DNA of 36,296 nt, from the NCBI GenBank assembly GCA_028532765.1, contig JAQQAR010000040.1, positions 1 to 36,296 of the forward strand, written 5' to 3'. Positions 1 to 6,960 of this stretch are shown here, piece by piece. The notes under the pieces were generated by a model. That model was not told the origin of the DNA. It saw only the letters and a list, made by a program, of their open reading frames with translations, and made no database searches. The DNA comes from Sphaerochaetaceae bacterium. Its GTDB lineage: Bacteria; Spirochaetota; Spirochaetia; Sphaerochaetales; Sphaerochaetaceae. A program made the position numbers and the translations under genes. Position 1 is the stretch's first letter, and each line of letters starts with the position of its first letter.

Positions 1-179
1 GGCTCTTCCAAATCCCGAATAACATCCGTCTCTTCAACAATCGGTTCAGCTTGTACCACAACTGTCGAAGGAGTTTCCTCCACAGGATTCTGGGAGGATT
101 CAACTGGAGTTTTCGAACATCCAACCATCAAGAAGAGCAAGAACAAGGGGACGAGGCGCACAGACAAGGTATTCTTCAC
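1..179 (-). CDS. Lipoprotein N-terminus (partial, runs off the left edge)
   Basis: Only the first 59 codons are inside the window. The reading frame starts with GTG at 177-179, preceded by a Shine-Dalgarno GGAAGGA six bases upstream. The product begins with a positively charged stretch, a Leu/Phe-rich hydrophobic core and a lipobox L-M-V-G-C with Cys at residue 21, so it should be exported and lipid-modified. After the Cys the chain is rich in Glu, Pro, Thr and Val, which looks like a flexible linker after the lipid anchor. The functional domain lies outside the window, so no role can be given. It is in the same orientation as the fumarase genes, but about 170 bp separates it from them. I see no clear terminator or convincing promoter in that gap. 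Confidence 0.75.
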   Translation of the reverse strand, partial: MKNTLSVRLVPLFLLFLMVGCSKTPVESSQNPVEETPSTVVVQAEPIVEETDVIRDLEE

Positions 180-352
180 GGCATATCCTTCCGTAACAGC
201 ATTATTTCAGGTCTTCGACCGATGTGTTCTGGATCAACACATAGCAAGCATGCCATACACCCCATTATGACATACGTGAAAAGAAGACCTGTATAAAGGA
301 AACTGTAACCCAGCAAACCGCATACGTCCAGTGTAAAGTGTCAAAAAGTGTC

Positions 353-877
353 CTATTGGGGGAAAACACTTCCCAATTGTGAATCGATTGCCACGATTAC
401 CGGAAACTTCTCCACCTCAAGACGCAAGAGCGCCTCTGGTCCCAGATTAGAAAAAGCAACCGTTGTGACAGCTCTGACCGTGGAAGCATAGAGTGCTCCA
501 CACCCCCCGAAGGCTTGCAGATATAACGCCTTGTTTCTCTTGATTGCCGAGGCAACCTCCTTGGAACGTGGCCCCTTGCCGATCATAACCTTGAGACCTT
601 GGTCAAGCAATAACGGACTGAAAGGGTCCATTCTTGCACTGGTGGTCGGGCCACAGGAACCGATCAGCTTCCCTTCTGGGGCTGGACTTGGCCCCATATA
701 GTATATAGTCTCACCTTCCAAGGAGATAGGAAGACTCCTTTCCTGCTGCAAAAGTTCGTACAGTCGTTTATGGACCTGGTCACGACCTACGTAGAGAGGA
801 CCAGTCAATAAGACCTGGTCATATGCCTTCAAACTCGCAATATCCTCACTGCTTAGGGGCAACACCAATTCACGCAT
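353..877 (-). CDS. fumB: Fumarate hydratase class I, beta (C-terminal) subunit
   Basis: This is the smaller subunit of a two-subunit, iron-sulfur class I fumarase/tartrate dehydratase, which interconverts fumarate and (S)-malate in the cytoplasm. The 174-residue product has the usual length for the beta subunit, an N-terminal T-G-P-L-Y-V-G-R-D segment, and the central Y-M-G-P-S-P-A-P followed by G-P-T-T-S-A-R-M-D seen in this family. An upstream in-frame extension is rejected because it lies inside the alpha gene. Two adjacent ATGs (880 and 877) follow a GGGAGG sequence, and the one at 877 has the better spacing. The gene overlaps the end of the alpha subunit by 8 bp, so the two are probably translationally coupled. 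It is the last gene of the def-fmt-led unit. The symbol is used in the sense of 'beta subunit', not as the E. coli FumB isozyme. Confidence 0.9.
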   Translation of the reverse strand: MRELVLPLSSEDIASLKAYDQVLLTGPLYVGRDQVHKRLYELLQQERSLPISLEGETIYYMGPSPAPEGKLIGSCGPTTSARMDPFSPLLLDQGLKVMIGKGPRSKEVASAIKRNKALYLQAFGGCGALYASTVRAVTTVAFSNLGPEALLRLEVEKFPVIVAIDSQLGSVFPQ

Positions 878-1736
878 CATTACCCTCCCAAACAATCGTT
901 GCCTTTCTGTCTGCCCAACAGTTGATGGAAACAGCCAACGGAAGACCGGCAATATGCGTACTCTCGTGGACAATGGCAACATGGAGGGCTGTGATCATGC
1001 CACCAAGGCCCCCACTGCCAATCCCCAGTCTCTGTAGACGTGCGAGTATTTTTTCTTCCAATTCAGCATACTGCTTCTCGCTGTGGGATTCTCTTACATC
1101 GCGTAGCAATGCCCGCTTGCTTAAATAAGCCGCCCGGTCCATGGAACCACCGAGGCCAACACCGACAAAGATAGGAGGACATGGCTTTCCTCCTGCTGCT
1201 GCCACTATTTCCGCAACTGCGTTGATAACTTCCTCTTCACCTCCGGTGGGATTAAGCATCCTCACCGAGCTGCAGTTCTCACTACCGAATCCCTTGAGCA
1301 ATATCTCTATCCTCAAGCCGCTTCCCTCCACCAGGTTCCACCAGATCACTGGAGGGAGATTATCCTGTGTATTAATCCGCTCAAACACAGGCTCGTCCAC
1401 CATCGATCGCCGAAAATGGGCTTGTTTGACTGCAGTAGTACATCCTTCCAGGATCTCTTCTTCTATCACAGAAAGAGATATCGGGCATTTTTTACCTACA
1501 TCCACGAATACAAGAAACATCCCCGTATCCTGACACATGGGAAGTGCCTGTTCCTTAGCCAGTGCAAGATTATCCAGTATTGCGTCCAGGACGGCTAAAC
1601 TTGATCGGCTACCTACTGATGTATCGGCTGCTGCTGATTCAACGGCATGCGCTTCTCGGATTTTCTCCAGAACTCCCTCATCAAGCTCGACTACGGCCTT
1701 CTGCAGTTCCTCACTGATTCTCTGTGCGAGTTTCAT
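870..1736 (-). CDS. fumA: Fumarate hydratase class I, alpha (N-terminal) subunit
   Basis: This is the catalytic, cluster-binding subunit of two-subunit class I fumarase. Three cysteines sit where the family ligates its [4Fe-4S] cluster: Cys68 in M-C-Q-D-T-G, Cys186 in P-C-P-P followed by V-G-V-G-L-G-G, and Cys273 in N-C-W-A-D-R. The segment G-F-G-S-E-N with S-S-V-R-M-L-N-P-T is also characteristic. At 288 residues it has full family length. It overlaps the preceding VanZ-like gene by 26 bp and the beta gene by 8 bp. In a fermentative anaerobe it would serve a partial, probably reductive, branch between malate and fumarate; no other TCA-cycle gene is present here. The cluster makes the enzyme oxygen-sensitive, which agrees with the anaerobic gene content around it. 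The symbol marks the alpha subunit rather than the E. coli FumA isozyme. Confidence 0.93.
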   Translation of the reverse strand: MKLAQRISEELQKAVVELDEGVLEKIREAHAVESAAADTSVGSRSSLAVLDAILDNLALAKEQALPMCQDTGMFLVFVDVGKKCPISLSVIEEEILEGCTTAVKQAHFRRSMVDEPVFERINTQDNLPPVIWWNLVEGSGLRIEILLKGFGSENCSSVRMLNPTGGEEEVINAVAEIVAAAGGKPCPPIFVGVGLGGSMDRAAYLSKRALLRDVRESHSEKQYAELEEKILARLQRLGIGSGGLGGMITALHVAIVHESTHIAGLPLAVSINCWADRKATIVWEGNDA

Positions 1737-2235
1737 CTACTTCATCCTTCCAGTTGGGATCATACAGCCATGGTCTGGTGGCAAAGTAACTACCTACAGC
1801 CTTCAGCACCAATAAGGCAATGGCCAGACCAACCACCAATCCCATGAAATCTGCTGCCAAATCAAGCCACTCACGACTTCGCTCAAACATCGGTTGCAAC
1901 AGCTCCACAATAATACCAAGCAGTGTACCAATTACCAAGGAGACAAGAACAGCACTACCGGACCATGAACTGAGATGGAGCGTTGAGTGGGGAACTGCAA
2001 CCCGTTTGTGGGGTTTTCCCGATCCTGGTATCCGTAGGAATGCAAAAAAGAGAGAGAATCCAAGGGCAGCATAGGCTGCCATATGATCTCCCTTGTCGGC
2101 AAAGGGAATCCAGGAAATTTCCGGATAGGACTCCTTAGGCATAAAGGAGAAGATAAGAATCAACGTCACTACAAGAACGGAAAGAATGGTTCCTGTTACA
2201 CGCACAATCATTTGTAAGGGAATTCTCTCTCTCAT
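1711..2235 (-). CDS. VanZ-like integral membrane protein
   Basis: A small membrane protein of 174 residues with about four hydrophobic segments. It has the VanZ-family signature: D-K-G-D-H-M-A-A-Y-A-A-L-G-F after the first membrane segment, and a later G-x-x-x-E-L-L-Q followed by R-x-x-x-x-x-D-x-x-x-D. VanZ itself gives low-level teicoplanin resistance, but most members of the family have no known function and resistance should not be inferred. The start ATG at 2235 overlaps the stop of the radical SAM gene (ATGA), and longer in-frame starts run inside that gene. The C-terminus after the last membrane segment is short, hydrophilic and acidic. The 26-bp overlap with the fumarase alpha gene suggests co-translation, although no functional link to fumarase is obvious. 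Confidence 0.8.
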   Translation of the reverse strand: MRERIPLQMIVRVTGTILSVLVVTLILIFSFMPKESYPEISWIPFADKGDHMAAYAALGFSLFFAFLRIPGSGKPHKRVAVPHSTLHLSSWSGSAVLVSLVIGTLLGIIVELLQPMFERSREWLDLAADFMGLVVGLAIALLVLKAVGSYFATRPWLYDPNWKDEVDETRTENQ

Positions 2236-3185
2236 ACCAAGTCTCCTTGTACCCAGCCTCTCTCTTCCATCGTGCTCTTCAACTGCTGGAGAAATTGATG
2301 CTTGTCGGGAAATGCACGTGGAGCGACAAGTCGATATTCGGGAGTTTCGCATACCATACGTTCGATGACAACGGAAGGATTCAGACGTCTCAAGAACCAT
2401 ATACTCTGCTCAACATGCCTTCTCAAGGAAGCAGTTCCTACCTCACCCATCTCATACCAATCCTGTAGGCGGGTGCCCTGACAAATATGCAGATTATGGA
2501 TCTTCACCGCTTCACTGCCAGCCTTGTTCACCATGGCTGCAGTTTGGGCAAAATCCTTGCGGCCTTCACCTGGTAAACCGAGTATCACATGAGTACAAAC
2601 ACCAATATCGGCCATATGTAACGAATTTGCTGCAGAAATGTAGGAAAAAACATCATGACCTCTACCAATATCTACAAGGGTCTCATCATTACCGCTTTGC
2701 AGACCAAGTTCAACCCACACCTTCTGCACCGAACCCTGATACCTTTTCAGCAAGGTAATTATCTCATCGGTAATACAATCAGGGCGGGTTGAGACGATCA
2801 ACTCTACAAAAGGTCCTTCTTCCAATACCAGGTCATAGAGCATCGTAAGGTGATCCAAGGTATCATAGGTATTGGTATAGGCCTGGAAGTAAAGTGAGTA
2901 GAGTTCAGCACGGTATCTTCGCTTCAAGAAGCGTTTTCCCTGCTCTATCTGCATTTTAATCTTGCTGATTCTCTCTTCAATACTCATATGGGAGATTTCA
3001 GCTAGCCTATCCTGAGGCTTCTGGTAGGCTGCGATGGTGCCTGTCCCATCACAGAAAGCGCATCCACCACTCCCATCCATGTTGCGGTTTGGACAGGAGA
3101 AGTGACCATCTACCCCTATTCGGTACACACGAGCATGGTAGACTTCATGGAGATGGGTGGCATATGATCTGTAGACCTCGCTCAT
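2232..3185 (-). CDS. Radical SAM protein, TIGR01212/YhcC family
   Basis: The 317-residue product opens with a radical SAM cluster motif in the unusual spacing of the YhcC/TIGR01212 group: C31-P-N-R, ten residues between the first two cysteines, then C42-A-F-C45. Further features of the group are the Y-F-Q-A-Y-T-N-T-Y segment, S-T-R-P-D-C-I and the W-V-E-L-G-L-Q-S stretch, all typical of the radical SAM barrel. The enzyme should bind a [4Fe-4S] cluster and S-adenosylmethionine; the substrate of this family is not established as far as I know. The ATG at 3185 shares one base with the stop of the patatin gene (TGATG), so it is the natural start, and the longer frame upstream lies inside that gene. 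It is followed by the VanZ-like gene with an ATGA overlap. Confidence 0.85.
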   Translation of the reverse strand: MSEVYRSYATHLHEVYHARVYRIGVDGHFSCPNRNMDGSGGCAFCDGTGTIAAYQKPQDRLAEISHMSIEERISKIKMQIEQGKRFLKRRYRAELYSLYFQAYTNTYDTLDHLTMLYDLVLEEGPFVELIVSTRPDCITDEIITLLKRYQGSVQKVWVELGLQSGNDETLVDIGRGHDVFSYISAANSLHMADIGVCTHVILGLPGEGRKDFAQTAAMVNKAGSEAVKIHNLHICQGTRLQDWYEMGEVGTASLRRHVEQSIWFLRRLNPSVVIERMVCETPEYRLVAPRAFPDKHQFLQQLKSTMEERGWVQGDLV

Positions 3186-5401
3186 CAATAGACCCCCACT
3201 GAGAAAGAAACCTCTCCCATGAGGCTTGCTCCCAATGAGGCAACAACCTCCCCTATCGGGGTATCGAGTCCAAGCATCAGTGCCAGTCCCATGTCCCATA
3301 GGCTGGAACTGAAATATGCCTCATCAAGAGGGGCCAATCCACTGTAGGGATCATATGCATCATACACAGCTCCATGCAGTGAGAGTTTGCCAAAGGCTGG
3401 GTAACCAAGGATTTCTGTAAGTCGGTGTTGCCAATCCACACCCAGATAGACTATATCACGACGGAGGAAGAGCGGACCATAACTGACCATTTGGTCGATA
3501 CCTCCCAAATTTGCATAGCTCTGGATAAAGGGGAATGGCTCCCTCATCATGGAGAGTTGGGTTGCATAGCTTATGCTGTCACGGTAGGTAATGACAAATG
3601 ATTGTTTCCATCCCAATCGCAGGGAGTGGACCAACCCCTGCTGATACCCAAGCCTACCCAACGCTTCAAGGCGAAAACCCGAGGTAGCGAAGCGAGATGA
3701 GAGGTTTCCATAAGAAACCGTGAGCTCTCCCACTGGATAGGCATAGAATTGCTTGTCATAGGTAGAATCATTTACCGAAACAAGCAGATAGCTCCCCTGA
3801 AGAGATGCTCTGCCATATTTTCCGAAGTGAAACCGAAAACCAGCATCACTATCAAACATACGATCCAAAGGAGCACTTCGCTTTGCATTGATCATTGCTG
3901 AGAGGGGCGTCATCGCCCCAGCTCCATAACTGGCTTGCACTACTGCATCAATACTCCCTTTGCTTCCACTGAGAAGAGGATAGGAGAAACTGAGAGTCAT
4001 CCCTGATCGCTGACCAAGTGTGGCATTGACAGAAAAGGTGAAGTCCTGCTTTTTTCCCAAGCCCCCGAGGGATGCATCCAGATATGCATCTGCACGATAC
4101 CATACAAATCCAGAGGGCAATGCAGTAGAGAAGCCGGTATCAGCGTGAAAACCCATACTGATGCTTCTATCCCTTCGCCCAAAACTCCGGGCATATATCA
4201 TCAGCTTTCCATCACTGGACATCTCATAACTGAGGGTGGTCAGATCATAGGCATTCTTGATTTCCCGAAGCTTGAGATTCAACTCAGTTGCAGTTTGTGA
4301 ATTGAGTCTCCTGCCCAGAAAATCTGAAAACAGGGAAGATTCAGGAATGGGTGCACCCGGCTTCAAGGAGATGTCCTCTACCTCAATCTGCAGGATCTTG
4401 GGGGTAGATAGAAGAGAATAATAACCACTCCTCTTCACGTCTCTTGGAATGAGGGTGCGAACCTGTGAGAGTGTATCGACAAGCGCATCGAATGCTGCCT
4501 CTTCTTTTCGTACAGCTTCCCACCCTGCCTCGATAATCTGCTCATGTGCTGAGAAATCCAAGGTAAACGTGCTTTTCAGCTTTGGGAGCACAAGCACATC
4601 GGCAGAAGGATGTTGAGCGGTCGCTTTTTCCTGGGTAAGCAATACAACTGTCTGCATTGCCATTGCTGAGAGGCTCTCAAGGTCGGCAGCGTCCTGCATT
4701 CCCAAGGCATTCACATCGCTTGCGATGACATACTCCGCTCCAAGGCTTCTCGCGAGGTCGATGGGAAGATTGTCTACCACTCCACCATCGATGGCAAGGA
4801 TACCCTCACCTAGCGGAAATGGGGTAAAAACGATAGGGATAGAAATACTACTCCTGATTGCTGTAACCAAGGACCCATCGCTATGGACAATTCTCTCTCC
4901 TGTGGCGGCATTTGCAGAGACACAGTAGAATGGAATGGGTAGTTCTGTAAAATCCATGGTATTGGGATATCGTGAAAACAAATACCCTAATAGTTCCAGG
5001 ATTCGTTGGTCCCCAATCAGGGCAGGAGCATTTCCTAGGCCCTGCTCACCAAACCCCAATGAGAAAACTTGGTTATTCTTGTAGGAAAACACTTCATCTT
5101 CAATTTCAGCATTTTCAAGTGGGGGTGTGGAGAAGAGACCAACCATATCATAGGTTTCCAGAAGGTTACGTATTTCCAAGGGAGAATACCCAGCGCTGTA
5201 AAGTCCACCTACCAACGCTCCCATACTAGTCCCTACTACCATATCGATGGGAATACCTCTCGCTTCCACAGCCTCAAGGACTGCAATGTGAGCCAATCCC
5301 CGAGCTCCACCTCCCGAAAGGACAAGAGCCACCTTCTCTGTGGTAGCCGACAATGGGAGACTCAAGAGCACAAGGAGTGCCAACACCACAATACGTCTCA
5401 T
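3185..5401 (-). CDS. Patatin-like phospholipase with POTRA and outer-membrane barrel (PlpD-like, type Vd)
   Basis: This 738-residue protein combines three parts. Residues 1-19 form a signal peptide ending S-A-T. Residues about 22-300 form a patatin hydrolase domain: oxyanion motif G-G-G-A-R-G at 30-35, nucleophile motif G-T-S-M-G with Ser59, and D-G-G with Asp205, giving the complete Ser-Asp dyad. Residues about 330-410 look like a single POTRA domain, and from about 415 to the end the chain alternates short amphipathic strands with turns, as in BamA/TpsB-type barrels. The same order is known from PlpD of Pseudomonas aeruginosa (type Vd autotransporters), so the lipase is expected at or outside the outer membrane. 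The start ATG follows fmt by 3 bp. Which lipid it cleaves, and whether the patatin domain is released, cannot be told. Confidence 0.88.
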   Translation of the reverse strand: MRRIVVLALLVLLSLPLSATTEKVALVLSGGGARGLAHIAVLEAVEARGIPIDMVVGTSMGALVGGLYSAGYSPLEIRNLLETYDMVGLFSTPPLENAEIEDEVFSYKNNQVFSLGFGEQGLGNAPALIGDQRILELLGYLFSRYPNTMDFTELPIPFYCVSANAATGERIVHSDGSLVTAIRSSISIPIVFTPFPLGEGILAIDGGVVDNLPIDLARSLGAEYVIASDVNALGMQDAADLESLSAMAMQTVVLLTQEKATAQHPSADVLVLPKLKSTFTLDFSAHEQIIEAGWEAVRKEEAAFDALVDTLSQVRTLIPRDVKRSGYYSLLSTPKILQIEVEDISLKPGAPIPESSLFSDFLGRRLNSQTATELNLKLREIKNAYDLTTLSYEMSSDGKLMIYARSFGRRDRSISMGFHADTGFSTALPSGFVWYRADAYLDASLGGLGKKQDFTFSVNATLGQRSGMTLSFSYPLLSGSKGSIDAVVQASYGAGAMTPLSAMINAKRSAPLDRMFDSDAGFRFHFGKYGRASLQGSYLLVSVNDSTYDKQFYAYPVGELTVSYGNLSSRFATSGFRLEALGRLGYQQGLVHSLRLGWKQSFVITYRDSISYATQLSMMREPFPFIQSYANLGGIDQMVSYGPLFLRRDIVYLGVDWQHRLTEILGYPAFGKLSLHGAVYDAYDPYSGLAPLDEAYFSSSLWDMGLALMLGLDTPIGEVVASLGASLMGEVSFSVGVY

Positions 5402-5404
5402 AGA

Positions 5405-6349
5405 TTACCCCAGCTTGGATCCCAAGAAATCCTGATTACCATTGAGGAAGGACTGCCAATCCATCTCCTTGCGTTTTTCCAGTTGTAGACGAGTTACCCA
5501 AAGCAATCCTTCAGAGGTGGCAATGGCAATTCCCTTTTTCTTCTGTTTTGCAATCACGGTTCCTACAGGAACCTCTGCATCATAGGAATCTTCCCCTATC
5601 TCATCTATCGTACCATGTACACCTGTTATAAGCAGTGTCTGTCCCTGATAGGTTGTCCGTGCCTTGGGCCAAGGCGTCATTGCCCTGATCTGTGCATGCA
5701 ATGCCTTCGCTGGATTTGAGAAATCCAACTCAGCCATTTCTGGGGTTATCAGTTTCGTATAGGTTGCTTCCCCACTCTGGCGGGAAAATACCGCGGTACC
5801 CCGCTGCAATCTGGAAAGAGCCCTTACAGCAAGATCAGCAGCCCTCTCTGCTACAAACGCAGAGAGACTTTCCGTGGTTTCGTCCCCATTGAGAGGGAAT
5901 TGTTCAGCAAGCAGCAAGTCCCCACTATCCATCTCTGATGCTATTCGCTGGATACTGATACCACTCTCACTGGCTTGAGAGAGGATTGCACCTTGTATGG
6001 GACTTGGTCCACGTAACAAAGGAAGCAATGAGGGATGTATATTCAGTTGCTCATTGGGGAAAAGTCCCAGGAATTTTGGGCCGAACAGTCTTCCATAGGC
6101 AAAACAGACAAGCGTATCACACTCATAGGTGCTGACAGCCTCACGAGCCTCACGCCCAAGATGATCAAACTGCAACACAGGAAGGCCCAATGCTTCACCA
6201 GCCACCTTAACCGGAGGTGCAACAAGGGCCTTGCCCCTTGCACCCCGCTTGTCGGTGTTGGTAAGTACCGCAGCGATATCATAGTGCTGTGACAAGGCCC
6301 GTAATGAGGGAACCGCAATTTCGGCAGTACCGGCAAAGAGAATCCTCAA
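5405..6349 (-). CDS. fmt: Methionyl-tRNA formyltransferase
   Basis: The enzyme formylates Met-tRNAfMet with 10-formyltetrahydrofolate to make the initiator tRNA. The product has 314 residues, the normal length. Visible motifs are the N-terminal M-R-I-L-F-A-G-T, the catalytic L-N-I-H-P-S-L-L-P followed by R-G-P-S-P-I, and E-M-D-S-G-D-L-L, supplying the Asn-His-Asp triad of this fold. The C-terminal OB-like domain is present (around residues 205-300). The start codon is TTG at 6347-6349, overlapping the def stop codon as TTGA, with an AGAGGAG ribosome-binding site about nine bases upstream. The def-fmt pair is a widespread arrangement because deformylase removes the group that Fmt adds. Confidence 0.96.
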   Translation of the reverse strand: MRILFAGTAEIAVPSLRALSQHYDIAAVLTNTDKRGARGKALVAPPVKVAGEALGLPVLQFDHLGREAREAVSTYECDTLVCFAYGRLFGPKFLGLFPNEQLNIHPSLLPLLRGPSPIQGAILSQASESGISIQRIASEMDSGDLLLAEQFPLNGDETTESLSAFVAERAADLAVRALSRLQRGTAVFSRQSGEATYTKLITPEMAELDFSNPAKALHAQIRAMTPWPKARTTYQGQTLLITGVHGTIDEIGEDSYDAEVPVGTVIAKQKKKGIAIATSEGLLWVTRLQLEKRKEMDWQSFLNGNQDFLGSKLG

Positions 6350-6852
6350 CGCTTTTTTCTCCTCTGGGATTTGTTACGTTTCTCGTAGGCTTGTACCATC
6401 TTCTCGCGTTCCTCATCGCTCAAGCGATCAATGAACAAGACCCCGTTGAGATGGTCATTTTCGTGCTGGAGTGCACGAGCAAGCAATCCTTCAGCCTTGA
6501 CCTGAAATACTTTCCCCTCCACATCCTGTGCCTGAACAGTCACACGAGCTGGACGTTGTACATCGTGCCAAACCCCTGGTATGGAGAGACATCCTTCCTC
6601 ATCTGTATCAGTCTCAATGGAAGTTTCGATGATCTGCGGATTGATATACGCACGTTTCTCTGCTCCACGGATATGGATGACAAACAGACGTTGGTTCACC
6701 CCAACCTGGGGAGCTGCAAGCCCTACACCATCGGCTTCGTCCATGGTGTCGAACATTGCATCGACCAAGATCTTCAACGCGTTATCAAATTTGGTTACTT
6801 TCTGGCACTTCTCTTGTAGTACCTCTTCTCCAAGTGTATATATATCTAACAT
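6346..6852 (-). CDS. def: Peptide deformylase
   Basis: Peptide deformylase removes the N-formyl group from nascent proteins. All three family motifs are visible in the 168-residue product: G-V-G-L-A-A-P-Q (motif 1), E-E-G-C-L-S-I-P-G with the metal-binding Cys (motif 2), and Q-H-E-N-D-H-L-N-G (motif 3, H-E-x-x-H with two metal-binding histidines and the catalytic Glu). Asn replaces the more common Ile/Leu/Met at the third position of motif 3. The C-terminus is strongly basic. The gene leads a seven-gene minus-strand unit (def, fmt, patatin, radical SAM, VanZ-like and two fumarase genes). No Shine-Dalgarno precedes the ATG and a good promoter lies so close that the mRNA may be leaderless. Confidence 0.96.
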   Translation of the reverse strand: MLDIYTLGEEVLQEKCQKVTKFDNALKILVDAMFDTMDEADGVGLAAPQVGVNQRLFVIHIRGAEKRAYINPQIIETSIETDTDEEGCLSIPGVWHDVQRPARVTVQAQDVEGKVFQVKAEGLLARALQHENDHLNGVLFIDRLSDEEREKMVQAYEKRNKSQRRKKR

Positions 6853-6860
6853 AATACCAA

Positions 6861-6889
6861 ACTATACCAACACCTGTTGCAATGGTCAA
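6861..6889 (-). promoter_or_regulatory. Sigma-70-type promoter of def, very close to the start codon
   Basis: On the minus strand a -35 element TTGACC (6884-6889) is followed by a 17-bp spacer and a -10 element TATAGT (6861-6866). Only eight bases separate the -10 from the def ATG at 6852, so transcription should start at or one to two bases before the start codon. There is no Shine-Dalgarno between them. The match to the consensus at ideal spacing is visible; actual use is inferred. Confidence 0.7.
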
Positions 6890-6960
6890 CGTTATCACGA
6901 ATGCGAGCGATTACCAAGAATTCCCATAGCTATTGAATGCGGGCTATGAGCAGAGAAGTT

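Noticed and set aside
335..352. Short direct repeat AAAGTGTC repeated after two bases, between fumB and the lipoprotein gene
   Set aside because: Two copies of eight bases in a gap of about 170 bp are too few to call a repeat element or operator; no further copies are seen nearby.
1711..2235. VanZ-like gene as a glycopeptide-resistance determinant
   Set aside because: The family is widespread with unknown functions; no van operon genes are present and a diderm would not need this resistance.
6890..6960. Possible hairpin CATAGC...GCTATG after priA
   Set aside because: A 6-bp stem with a 12-base loop and no T tract is too weak to call a terminator.
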